NCBI RefSeq assembly: GCF_000482865.1
Contig: NZ_AXWW01000026.1
Coordinates: 1 to 64,000, forward strand
DNA: 64,000 bases
Reading direction: 5' to 3'
Source of the DNA: Actinokineospora inagensis DSM 44258
GTDB lineage: Bacteria > Actinomycetota > Actinomycetes > Mycobacteriales > Pseudonocardiaceae
Position numbers and translations under genes: made by a program. The notes under the pieces are model-generated. The model was not told the origin of the DNA. It did not search any database and was given only the letters and a program-made list of their open reading frames with translations. Positions 34,328 to 42,237 of the stretch are shown in pieces (the stretch's first letter is position 1; every line of letters starts with the position of its first letter).

Positions 34328-36109
34328 ATGGACAAGGCGATCGACTACGACGTGGTCATCATGGGTGGCGGACCCGCGGGCGCCACGCTCGGCGCGTTGC
34401 TGGCCCGCCGCCCGGGGCTGCGCGTCGCGATCTTCGACAAGGAGCGGTTCCCGCGCGAGCACATCGGTGAGTCGTTCGCCCACACCATGATCCCGGCACT
34501 GGAGCAGAGCGGCGCGCTGGCCAAGGTGCTGGCGAGCGACTGCTGGGTCAAGAAGTTCGGCGGCGGCCTGTTCAACTGGGGCGACACGCCCATGTTCGCC
34601 TTCTTCGACCAACCCAACTACCGCCGCGACGGCGTGCACCGCTTCGCCGTCCACGTGAACCGGGCCGAGTTCGACCACGTACTGCTCCGGCACGCGGCCG
34701 ACTCCGGTGTCGAGGTGTTCGAGGGAACCCCGGTCAGCCAGGTCGATTCCGACGACGACGGCTGCACGGTGACGCTCAAGGACGGCACCGCGGTCCGGTC
34801 GCGCTACTTCGTCGACGCGTCCGGCCGTCGCAACAGCATCGCCACCAAGCAGAAGCGGCAGTGGCTCTCCGGATACCGCAACATCGCCATCTGGCAGCAC
34901 TTCACCGGCGGCAAACCGGTGCAGTCCCTGCCCGGCGACTGGAACATCTTCCGTGCGAACGACCTGTCCCCGATCGGCTGCTTCGCCTTCCGCGACGGCT
35001 GGTGCTGGTACATCCCGGTCCGCAAGGTGGTCAACGGCGAGCGCAGGCGGACCTACTCGATCGGCATCGTCACGATCCCGGAGATCCTCAAGCGGGACGG
35101 CTACGACCTCACTGACCAGAGCACGTTCGTCAAGACCATCAAGTCCGTGCCCTACCTGCGGGACCTGATCGCCGATGCCGAACCGGTCGCGGACGGCATG
35201 CTCACCGCGACGAACTACTCGATGATCAACGGCCAGTTCGCCGACTACGACAAACGATGGCTGCTCGTCGGCGACGCCGCGTACTTCGTCGACCCGCTGT
35301 TCTCCTCCGGAGCCGGATTCGCCACCACCATGGCCGTCAACGCGGCCACGGTCCTGGACCGCACACTCGCGGGCGACCTCGATGACCGCGACCTCCGCGA
35401 CCTGTGGGACGACTACGACGACGGCTGGCACAACATGGCCGAGACCTTCGCCCTGGCGATCGACCAGTGGTACCACGCGCTCGGCAAGAGCGACCCGGAC
35501 AGCGTCTACTGGACCCACCGCGGCACCAGCCCCGATCTCGACATCCAGCCACGCACCTTCGACGTGCTGATCAACACCGCGGTCACCGCGCACGTCCTGC
35601 AGAACATCGTCGACACCCGGGTGGACGGCCTCGCCCCGCCCCCGGTACACGGCGAGGGACCACTGTCCCGGGTGATCGAACACGACCGACACCCGAAGGC
35701 GGACCCGGACGCCCCACTCGCGTTGGCCCCGAACGTGTTCGTGCGCAAGGGAATCGGCCTGGACGTGCCCGGGTTCAAGGGATTCCTCCCAGTACCGCCG
35801 TTCGACAGCGAGATCGACGAGCGCACCAGGGCCGCCGTCGCGAAGTACTGGTCCGACCCGATCGCCCACCACGACGCCATCCCCTCCCCGGTGGCCGAAC
35901 CCACCACCGCCTACCGCTTCTCGTTCACCGACGACGACACCCGCACCCGCATCCGCGGACTGGACCGCGAGGGAACTGCGCGGCTGCTCGCACTCCTGGC
36001 CACCAAACCGACCACGCGCCAACTGGCCGGGCAACTCTCCCCAATCCAACAACACCTCCTGCGACGCCTCATCCGTGCCGGACTGGTCACGACATCCGCT
36101 ACCACGTGA
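34328..36109 (+). CDS. FAD-dependent halogenase of the phenol/pyrrole type with C-terminal extension
   Basis: A 593-residue flavoprotein. FAD motifs are GGGPAG (13-18) and LLVGDAAYFVDPLFSSGAG. FPREHIGES (41-49) is the hallmark of CndH/PltA-like halogenases that usually act on aromatic rings held on carrier proteins. The product would halogenate a phenol, pyrrole or indole. The usual family length is 450-520; the last 70-90 residues (after about 510) form an extra domain. This has a helical end (LLALLATKPTTRQLAGQL, HLLRRLIRAG) that looks like a small winged-helix. The gene completes the five-gene operon that begins with the first halogenase. Confidence 0.85.
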   Translation: MDKAIDYDVVIMGGGPAGATLGALLARRPGLRVAIFDKERFPREHIGESFAHTMIPALEQSGALAKVLASDCWVKKFGGGLFNWGDTPMFAFFDQPNYRRDGVHRFAVHVNRAEFDHVLLRHAADSGVEVFEGTPVSQVDSDDDGCTVTLKDGTAVRSRYFVDASGRRNSIATKQKRQWLSGYRNIAIWQHFTGGKPVQSLPGDWNIFRANDLSPIGCFAFRDGWCWYIPVRKVVNGERRRTYSIGIVTIPEILKRDGYDLTDQSTFVKTIKSVPYLRDLIADAEPVADGMLTATNYSMINGQFADYDKRWLLVGDAAYFVDPLFSSGAGFATTMAVNAATVLDRTLAGDLDDRDLRDLWDDYDDGWHNMAETFALAIDQWYHALGKSDPDSVYWTHRGTSPDLDIQPRTFDVLINTAVTAHVLQNIVDTRVDGLAPPPVHGEGPLSRVIEHDRHPKADPDAPLALAPNVFVRKGIGLDVPGFKGFLPVPPFDSEIDERTRAAVAKYWSDPIAHHDAIPSPVAEPTTAYRFSFTDDDTRTRIRGLDREGTARLLALLATKPTTRQLAGQLSPIQQHLLRRLIRAGLVTTSATT

Positions 36110-36418
36110 TTGCGTTACAGGCACAACTCCCAGTCCTCCTGCACTGGTCGAAAATGCCTGTCAACCCGATCCCCGTCGCATGCCCTGAACCATCCGGCAG
36201 ACCGAGCCGGACCGCGTGTCTGTTCATACGTTTTGTGACCGGGTTACAGTTTTCGCCGCGATCTTGGCTGAACCTGTGTTGCTCCCGTCAGCGCAAGGGC
36301 TTGAACCGAAGTCCGCAATGGTGCTTGCGGGTATTTCGCCGGAGCGGAAACTCGGCAACGATACGAGTCGTGTCCTGCGGCAAGTAGGCCGCACCACTTC
36401 AACGAACGGGACGATTTC
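36110..36418. other. Intergenic region after the halogenase operon
   Basis: No gene is seen. It must hold the end of the operon transcript and the promoter of the small secreted protein that follows. I could not identify a convincing hairpin or -35/-10 pair. Confidence 0.4.
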
Positions 36419-36697
36419 ATGAAACGTGTCATGACCGGGTTTGTGGTCGTCGCGACCGGTCTTCTCGCCACGGGGATGTTCGCAGGCACCGCGAGCGCGG
36501 ATGGCCCGCCGCGCCCGCCCGGCGTACCGGCGAACTACGTCTACTACAAGGACATCCGCGGCGGCATCGGTGAGTGCAACAGCGCGGGCGCCTACTTCGT
36601 GCAACAGGGCTTGATCAAGTCCTTCATCTGCGACCAGATCCAACCACCCACAGCAACCGCGGCGGGCGACAGCGAACTGTGGGCATACCTGCCCTGA
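36419..36697 (+). CDS. Small secreted protein
   Basis: A 92-residue precursor with a clear signal peptide (MKRVMTGFVVVATGLLATGM, cleavage after TASA at about residue 28). The mature part of about 64 residues is Pro-rich at the start (DGPPRPPGVP) and has two Cys that could form one disulfide (GECNSAG and FICDQ). Many actinomycetes secrete such small proteins of unknown role; I do not recognise the family. The gene follows the halogenase operon on the same strand but at 310 bp distance, so it is probably transcribed alone. Confidence 0.65.
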   Translation: MKRVMTGFVVVATGLLATGMFAGTASADGPPRPPGVPANYVYYKDIRGGIGECNSAGAYFVQQGLIKSFICDQIQPPTATAAGDSELWAYLP

Positions 36698-36984
36698 GCG
36701 CGCCACACCGACTGCGCCCAGCGGGAGGGTACCGAAGTCGACCACCCGCATGCCTGCCGAGTCCCGGTCGATCATGAGCGACTCGATCGCACGCAGGAGC
36801 CGCGATAAGAGGTGCGTCAACCAGCCGCGCAGCCACCATCAACAAGCCGGCTCGCGCCCTGAACTGCTGACGCGGCCCGTCACCTGACCCGGAAACCCAG
36901 CGGGGAGGCGCCCGCCGAGCGGGAAGCGGTGGACGCCCGCATCCGCGCACTCAAGCCGAACCCCACCACGCTGTGAACCGGCGC

Positions 36985-37139
36985 GACCTCGGGTCGAAGG
37001 GCGGACGCCCGCCTGCCTTCGACCCGAGGTCTGCGACAGCGCAATGCCGTGGAATGTGGCATCAAACGCAACTGCGGCATGGCCACCCGCTGGGCGAGGC
37101 AGGCCGTGCGCTACCAGGCGATCAACGAATGGTTCTGAC
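36985..37139 (+). pseudogene. C-terminal remnant of an IS5-like transposase
   Basis: Plus-strand pieces read GGRPPAFDP, then RGLRQRNAVECGIKRNCGMATRWARQ in a neighbouring frame, and end AINEWF with a stop just before the epoxide hydrolase gene. The blocks match the IS5-type ending. The 36698-36985 stretch before it shows nothing else I can support. Confidence 0.45.
36986..37030 (-). terminator. Inverted repeat downstream of the epoxide hydrolase gene
   Basis: A perfect 15-bp stem (36986-37000 with 37016-37030) with a GC-rich 15-nt loop that can pair internally. It lies about 110 bp after the stop of the minus-strand hydrolase gene, within the transposase remnant. Confidence 0.45.
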
Positions 37140-38102
37140 TCACTTACCGGACGCGTCTCGGGCGGCGGCTCGCCGGTCCAGCCAGTTCAGGATCGCCTGG
37201 TTCGTTTCGTCCGGCTTTTCCTGCTGGATCCAGTGACCGCAGTCCAGGTCGACCACTTCCACGTTGGGCACGAACTCGGCCAGTCGTTCCGACTTCAGGA
37301 TCGTGTCACGCTCGCCGTAGATCATGAGTGCGGGCTGCCGGATGACCGGGTCCACGTCGGCCACCAGACGCCAGTTGCGGTCGAGGTTGCGGTACCAGTT
37401 GATGCTGCTCGTGAAGCCTGTCGACTCGAAGGCGGAGACGAAGACGGCCAGTTCGCTCTCGCTCATGACGGGCTCGCCGAGGGGTGTCTCCGCTCTGGCG
37501 AGATCGATCATCGTCATACCCGGCTGAGGCGGTGCCGGGGGCAGGTTCTTCCGGAACATGTTGCGCAGGAACTGGGCCGTGTGCTCGTCGAGCACGGCGT
37601 CTGCGACGCCCGGCTGCCGGTTGAAGTGGACGAAGTAGAAGTCGCCGCCGAGCACGGCCTCCATGAACTCGATCCAGGGCATCTCCCCGCGCTCTTGGTA
37701 GGGCAGGCTCAGCGCCACCACGCCGTTCACCCGGTTCGGGTGCAGCAGGGTCAGGCCCCAGACGACGAACGCGCCCCAGTCGTGGCCGACGAACGTGGCG
37801 TCCGCGTAGCCGTAGTGATCGAGGAGTGCGACGAGGTCACCCGACAGGTGCTCGATGTCGTAGTCCGTCACGTCGGCAGGACGGGACGAGTTGCCGTAGC
37901 CCCGCTGGTTCGGGACGATGACGTGGTAGCCCGCCGCGGTCAGGGCCCGCACCTGGTGGCGCCAGGAAAAGGCATGCTCCGGCCAGCCGTGGCAGAGCAC
38001 GATGGGCTTTCCCGCGTTCTCTCGGCCCGCTTCGAAGACCTCGAGTTCCACACCGTTGACGGGGACAATGGTGGGTTCGGGAAAGTCGGTCGGATTGAAC
38101 AT
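37140..38102 (-). CDS. Epoxide hydrolase-type alpha/beta hydrolase
   Basis: A 320-residue soluble enzyme of the alpha/beta hydrolase fold. The oxyanion motif HGWP (38-41), the nucleophile Asp108 in GHDWGA, Tyr in INWYRNLDRNW and the catalytic His in CGHWIQQEKPDE are exactly those of epoxide hydrolases, which open epoxides to diols. A haloalkane dehalogenase is less likely because the lid Tyr and HGWP context fit epoxide hydrolases better. It is divergently transcribed from a WYL-type regulator 126 bp away, which probably controls it. Confidence 0.85.
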   Translation of the reverse strand: MFNPTDFPEPTIVPVNGVELEVFEAGRENAGKPIVLCHGWPEHAFSWRHQVRALTAAGYHVIVPNQRGYGNSSRPADVTDYDIEHLSGDLVALLDHYGYADATFVGHDWGAFVVWGLTLLHPNRVNGVVALSLPYQERGEMPWIEFMEAVLGGDFYFVHFNRQPGVADAVLDEHTAQFLRNMFRKNLPPAPPQPGMTMIDLARAETPLGEPVMSESELAVFVSAFESTGFTSSINWYRNLDRNWRLVADVDPVIRQPALMIYGERDTILKSERLAEFVPNVEVVDLDCGHWIQQEKPDETNQAILNWLDRRAAARDASGK

Positions 38103-38228
38103 CGTATTTCCTCTCGGTCGCTTGGGGCGTCAGCGTCGGTGCGACTGACGGCCGATGCGGTCATGTCGCCATCGTGCCGGTGGAAACAGGTCACCCAATG
38201 ACCGGTTTTCTGTGGGAGTGTTGGCGGT

Positions 38229-39179
38229 ATGCGAGCCGACCGGCTGATGGCCATCCTCCTGCTGCTGCAACAGCGCGAGCAGCTCACAGCGGCGGACGTC
38301 GCCCGGGAGCTGGAGGTGTCCGAGCGCACCGCCCGCCGTGACTTCGACGCCCTGGCCATGGCAGGCGTGCCCGTCTACTCCATACAGGGCCGGGGCGGCG
38401 GCTGGCGCCTCGTGGGCGGCGCCCGCACCGACCTGTCCGGGCTGACCGCGACCGAGGCCCGCGCCCTGTTCCTGGTTGCAGGCCCGGCCTCGGCCGCGAG
38501 GCCACCCGTGAAAGCAGCGCTGCGCAAGCTTGTCCGTGCCCTGCCGGAGCCTTTCCGGGTGCAGGCCGAGGCGGCAGCGGCGTCGTTGGTCACGGACCCG
38601 CAACGGTGGGGGTCGGGTCGGATCCAGCACCGGCCGCCGCCCCGCTTCCTCGACGAACTCCAGGACGCGGTGATCCGCGGCGTCCAGGTGCGGCTCGGCT
38701 ACGTCGACGGCAACGGCGCCGAAACCGAGAGAACCACCCACCCGCTGGGCATCGTCGCCAAGGGCGCGTCGTGGTACCTCGTCTGCAACACCGACGCAGG
38801 CAGGCGGACCTTCCGGATCGACCGCGTGTCGTCCGCCGACCCGACCGACGATCCCGTACACCGACCCGACGACTTCGACCTCGCCGAGAGCTGGCGCGAT
38901 ATCGCCGACGAGGTCGAACGCAGGCGGACCCCCCTCGAAACCCAGGCGACCTGCACACCCGACGGGATAGCCCGGCTCCGGATGGTGCTCGGCGACCGGC
39001 TCGAGATCGGAGGCTCCACCACCGACGGCCGCATCGAGGTCGTGATCCGCGGCTACAACGAGTACGCGCTCGCCGGCGAGCTCGCCGGACTGGTCGAATG
39101 GCTCGAGGTGACCGGCCCCACGGGTGTGCGAGACCACTTGGCCTCGATCGGCAAAGCACTCGTCGAGCTGTACGGCTGA
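38229..39179 (+). CDS. WYL-domain transcriptional regulator (DeoR-type HTH)
   Basis: A 316-residue regulator. Residues 1-60 are a winged helix-turn-helix (RADRLMAILLLLQQREQLTAADVARELEVSERTARRD pattern, given here as its limits RADRL and TARRD). A central WYL domain follows with LGYVDGNGAE and GIVAKGASWYLVCNTD, which bind ligands or nucleic acid ends. A C-terminal WCX-like part ends in VRDHLASIGKALVELYG. Its gene faces the epoxide hydrolase across a short shared intergenic region, so it is likely the local regulator. Whether it represses or activates cannot be seen. Confidence 0.8.
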   Translation: MRADRLMAILLLLQQREQLTAADVARELEVSERTARRDFDALAMAGVPVYSIQGRGGGWRLVGGARTDLSGLTATEARALFLVAGPASAARPPVKAALRKLVRALPEPFRVQAEAAAASLVTDPQRWGSGRIQHRPPPRFLDELQDAVIRGVQVRLGYVDGNGAETERTTHPLGIVAKGASWYLVCNTDAGRRTFRIDRVSSADPTDDPVHRPDDFDLAESWRDIADEVERRRTPLETQATCTPDGIARLRMVLGDRLEIGGSTTDGRIEVVIRGYNEYALAGELAGLVEWLEVTGPTGVRDHLASIGKALVELYG

Positions 39180-39738
39180 GACCTGCCCGTCGCCGATCTT
39201 CTTACTCGGCTCAGTGTCTCTGACCTGCGGGTTAGGCAGCAGCGAGCCTGTACTCGTTCGCTCGCGGGCAGCGCGCAGCGATCTTCACGACCTCGATACC
39301 GGAGTCCGCCCAGGACACCGTCGAACGCCGCAGTGAACTGCCCGCCACGATCGCGGTACACCCGTTGCGCCCCAGCGTCGGCGAACCTGCCCAACACGTC
39401 GGTGCGCTGGTCGGTTGACCCCTGCACGTTGATCTCGTCGAGTACCTCGGCGGTGCGGGTTCGCGGGAACCGGCGCGGGCTGGACGGGGCCGATTGACCG
39501 TGCGGTGTACGAGCTTTGCCGGTGGGATGAGGGCCGGTTGGAGTCACTGTGGGTGAGGGGGTGAACACGCAGGATGTCGGGGGCGATCAGCTGGGTGGAT
39601 GGGTCGCGACGGCGCGGGTCCGACTGGGGAGGGGGAGTTCTATGCACAAGCCAGGGGGTGGCGATCTCGCACGTGCCCCAGTTGCGCGGGCGGCACTTCC
39701 GCAATGACGGCATCGGCAACTTCACGGAGGTCTGAGCA
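39180..39738. other. Mostly decayed sequence, possible LLM-oxidoreductase remnant
   Basis: On the minus strand around 39345-39450 the codons read EVLDEINVQGSTDQ and VLGRFADAGAQRVY, which resemble the end of a luciferase-like (LLM) flavin oxidoreductase. It has no start or catalytic region. The last 80 bp hold the leader of the next gene, with GGAGG 8 nt before its ATG. Confidence 0.35.
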
Positions 39739-40278
39739 ATGGCGAAGAAACTCGGCGTCCTCGGCGTGGCCGCGGTGCTCACGCTGGCCTTGGCGTCCCC
39801 GGCGAGCGCGGGCGAATGGAACGCGCCGTTCTCTGGTGACGTCGACGGCGACGGGCGGGCCGACGTGGTCACCCTCACCGGCAGTGTGGGCTCGACGTGC
39901 ACGTTGCAGATCGCCCACGGCCTGCCCGGTGGCGGGTACGGCGCCGCGATCACCTACAGCTTCCCGAATCCCCTCCAGTACCCGGTGTGCGGCGACATGG
40001 GCGAGGTCGTCGACCTCGGCGGTGACGGCACGAACGAGATCGTGACCACCGACTACGACGCGTTCGACACCGCGTACGCCTTCTACGTGCTGCGCCAAAC
40101 GGACCCGACAACGGTGACCTTCGTCAGCAGGGAATACGGGGACATCATGCCGAACCGAATCTGGCAGACCGACTTCAACCACGACGGCCGCCAGGACATT
40201 TGCACGTACACCGACCAGGGCCGGGGCGTCGACTACTACCTCAACACCGAGTCCGGCGGGCTTTTGTGGCTCTTTTGA
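39739..40278 (+). CDS. Secreted FG-GAP/VCBS-repeat protein
   Basis: A 179-residue exported protein. The signal peptide (MAKKLGVLGVAAVLTLALAS) ends at ASA near residue 25. The mature protein contains calcium-binding FG-GAP-like repeats: GDVDGDGRADVVTLT, DLGGDGTNEIVTTD and TDFNHDGRQDICTY. Two Cys in the middle (TCTLQ and PVCGD) could pair. Such short repeat proteins probably form a partial beta-propeller on or outside the cell wall. The binding partner is unknown. GGAGG lies 8 nt before the start. Confidence 0.75.
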   Translation: MAKKLGVLGVAAVLTLALASPASAGEWNAPFSGDVDGDGRADVVTLTGSVGSTCTLQIAHGLPGGGYGAAITYSFPNPLQYPVCGDMGEVVDLGGDGTNEIVTTDYDAFDTAYAFYVLRQTDPTTVTFVSREYGDIMPNRIWQTDFNHDGRQDICTYTDQGRGVDYYLNTESGGLLWLF

Positions 40279-40304
40279 GATACGGGTCGAGCCACTGGAA
40301 CACT

Positions 40305-40967
40305 TCACGCCGGGTGGATGAGGCGGCTTTCGTAGGCGAAGATCACGGCCTGGATTCGGTCGCGGAGTTCGAGTTTGTGCAGGATTCGGCCGAGGTGGGA
40401 CTTCACGGTCGCCTCCGCGAGGCTCAGGGTGGCGGCGATCTCGGCGTTGGACAGGCCGGAGCCCACCTGGACGAGCACTTCGCGCTCACGGGCACTGAGC
40501 TTGCCCAGCCGCTCGTCGCGGGCGGTGGTGACGGCGTCGGGGATGTGCGGGCGGAACTTCTCCAGCAGGCGGTGGGTGACGCGGGGGGAGACCACCGCGT
40601 CGCCCGCGGCCACGGTGCGGATCGCGGCGAGCAGTTCCTCGGGCCTGGTGTTCTTCAGCAGGAAGCCCGAGGCCCCGGCTTTGAGCCCGGCGAAGGCGTA
40701 CTCGTCCAGGTCGAAGGTGGTGAGGATCAGCACCCTGGTCTGCGGGCGCGTCCGGACGATCTGCCGGGTCGCCTCGATCCCGTCGGTTCCCGGCATCCGG
40801 ACGTCCATGATGACGACGTCGGGGCGCAGGTCGGCGGCGAGGCGGATGGCGGTGGCGCCGTCCTCGGCCTCGCCGACCGACTCCAGGTCCGGCTGGGCCG
40901 CCAAGACCATGCTGAACGCCATGCGCAGCAGCGCCTCGTCGTCGGCGATCAGGACGCGGACCGTCAC
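40305..40967 (-). CDS. NarL/LuxR-family response regulator
   Basis: A 220-residue two-component regulator from GTG 40967. The receiver domain has the acidic pair Asp9-Asp10 and the phosphoacceptor Asp55 (VVIMDVRMPG), plus Lys in GFLLKNT. The C-terminal LuxR helix-turn-helix reads LSAREREVLVQVGSGLSNAEIA in outline (limits LSARE and SNAEIA) and ends in RDRIQAVIFAYES. It is coupled to the sensor kinase by a 4-bp GTGA overlap. The target genes are unknown; the adjacent exported hydrolase is a candidate. Confidence 0.9.
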   Translation of the reverse strand: MTVRVLIADDEALLRMAFSMVLAAQPDLESVGEAEDGATAIRLAADLRPDVVIMDVRMPGTDGIEATRQIVRTRPQTRVLILTTFDLDEYAFAGLKAGASGFLLKNTRPEELLAAIRTVAAGDAVVSPRVTHRLLEKFRPHIPDAVTTARDERLGKLSAREREVLVQVGSGLSNAEIAATLSLAEATVKSHLGRILHKLELRDRIQAVIFAYESRLIHPA

Positions 40968-42061
40968 GGGACGCCGCCGAAGACGAGGCGCGTGTGCACT
41001 CCCCAGCCGCCGCCGGGGAGCGGTCCGGCCAGCACCGTCCCCCCGTAGTCCGCCGAACGCTCGCGCATGCCGGTGATGCCGTGGCCGTAGGTGGTGACGG
41101 GAGGAGCCGGCGGGCCGGTGTCGGTGACGTCAACCGTGACGGTCTCGGCGGCGCACTCGATCCGGACCTTCGCGCACGTGCCGGTGGGGGTGTGCTTGAG
41201 GGTGTTGGTCAGGGCCTCTTGCACCAGCCGGTAGACGGTCAGTTGCGCGGTCGCGGGTATGTGCGCGTGGCCGCCGTCGATGTCGAGGCCGGTGGGGAGC
41301 CCCGCGGCGCACATCTGGCCCGCGAGGGTCTCCAGTTGTGCGATGCCGGGCAGCGGGTGGCGCGCCGCGTCCGGCTCGTCGGTGCGCAGGACGCCGAGTG
41401 AGCGCCGCATGTCGGTCAGCGCCTGCCTGCCCGTTTCGGAGACCTGGAGCATCGCGGTGGTGGCCTTGTCCGGCGACCGGTGCTGCGCGTAGACGGCGGC
41501 GTCGGTGAGCGCGACCATGACGGACAGGTTGTGGGTGACGATGTCGTGCATCTCCCTGGTGATCCTGGCCCTTTCCTCGGCGACGGCCCGGTCCCGCACG
41601 GCACCCAGGTAGGCACGTGTGGTCCGGTCGTTCACACCGAGGACAGCCGCGGCGACGACCATCGCGGTGAGCGCGGCGAACGGGGTCAGGAACGCGCTGT
41701 CCGTCGCCCAGCGCAGGCAGGCGAGGACGGCCCCGACCTCCACGACGGCGACGGCGACGAGCGTGACGCGCCTGCTCGAGTTCGCGGCCACTGTGTACAG
41801 AGCGACCAGCAGTGCGACGTCCGCGGGCAGTTGAATGTCCACAAGCCACTGGACGACGGCCGCGGCCGTCACCACGCCGAACACCGTGAGCGGAGCCCGG
41901 CGCCGCCACACCAGGGGCAGCGCGAGTGCGACGGTGAGCGCGGCGGCCACCGGCAACTCCGCGGGCGTCCACATGGTCAGGACGTTCAGCAGGAGAAGCG
42001 CAGGTAGCAGCGAGTCCCACGCCGCCTGCGGCAGCCGGGACGCCCAGTGCCGCTCGGTCAT
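40964..42061 (-). CDS. Sensor histidine kinase (HisKA_3 type)
   Basis: A 365-residue membrane kinase from ATG 42061. Four to six helices in residues 15-145 form the membrane sensor. The dimerisation box has His172 in MHDIVTHNLSVMV, typical of HisKA_3 kinases that pair with LuxR-type regulators. An N-box (VQEALTNTLKHT) and a G-box (YGHGITGMRERSADYGG) make up the ATPase domain. The signal is unknown. The gene overlaps the regulator by 4 bp. The 42062-42237 interval separates it from a divergent membrane hydrolase and should hold both promoters. Confidence 0.9.
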   Translation of the reverse strand: MTERHWASRLPQAAWDSLLPALLLLNVLTMWTPAELPVAAALTVALALPLVWRRRAPLTVFGVVTAAAVVQWLVDIQLPADVALLVALYTVAANSSRRVTLVAVAVVEVGAVLACLRWATDSAFLTPFAALTAMVVAAAVLGVNDRTTRAYLGAVRDRAVAEERARITREMHDIVTHNLSVMVALTDAAVYAQHRSPDKATTAMLQVSETGRQALTDMRRSLGVLRTDEPDAARHPLPGIAQLETLAGQMCAAGLPTGLDIDGGHAHIPATAQLTVYRLVQEALTNTLKHTPTGTCAKVRIECAAETVTVDVTDTGPPAPPVTTYGHGITGMRERSADYGGTVLAGPLPGGGWGVHTRLVFGGVP

Positions 42062-42237
42062 CACATGACGATGGTAGGTCGACGGCCCGCCGCGCACATG
42101 AGCCCGCCGTCTGACCGCGGCGAGCCGGATTGCGACCACGGTAGGAGTCCCGATACCTCCCGTGGTCGTAGTGCGGCCGCTGATCCGGGCTGCTCGATTG
42201 CCACCGGGGACGGCACGGGGACCGCGCCAGGGGAGCG

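Noticed and set aside
32861-36124. Very long minus-strand open frame (over 1,000 codons) opposite the P450 and halogenase genes
   Set aside because: It is a shadow of the plus-strand coding frames, with no domain features, and the plus-strand genes have all diagnostic motifs.
36419-36697. Enediyne apoprotein-like carrier for the neighbouring cluster
   Set aside because: The protein is too short and lacks the conserved disulfide pattern of that family; no enediyne PKS is present.
39653-39738. Short ORF directly upstream of the FG-GAP protein as a leader peptide
   Set aside because: Two possible frames exist, neither with a convincing start or conserved feature, so I only note it as leader sequence.
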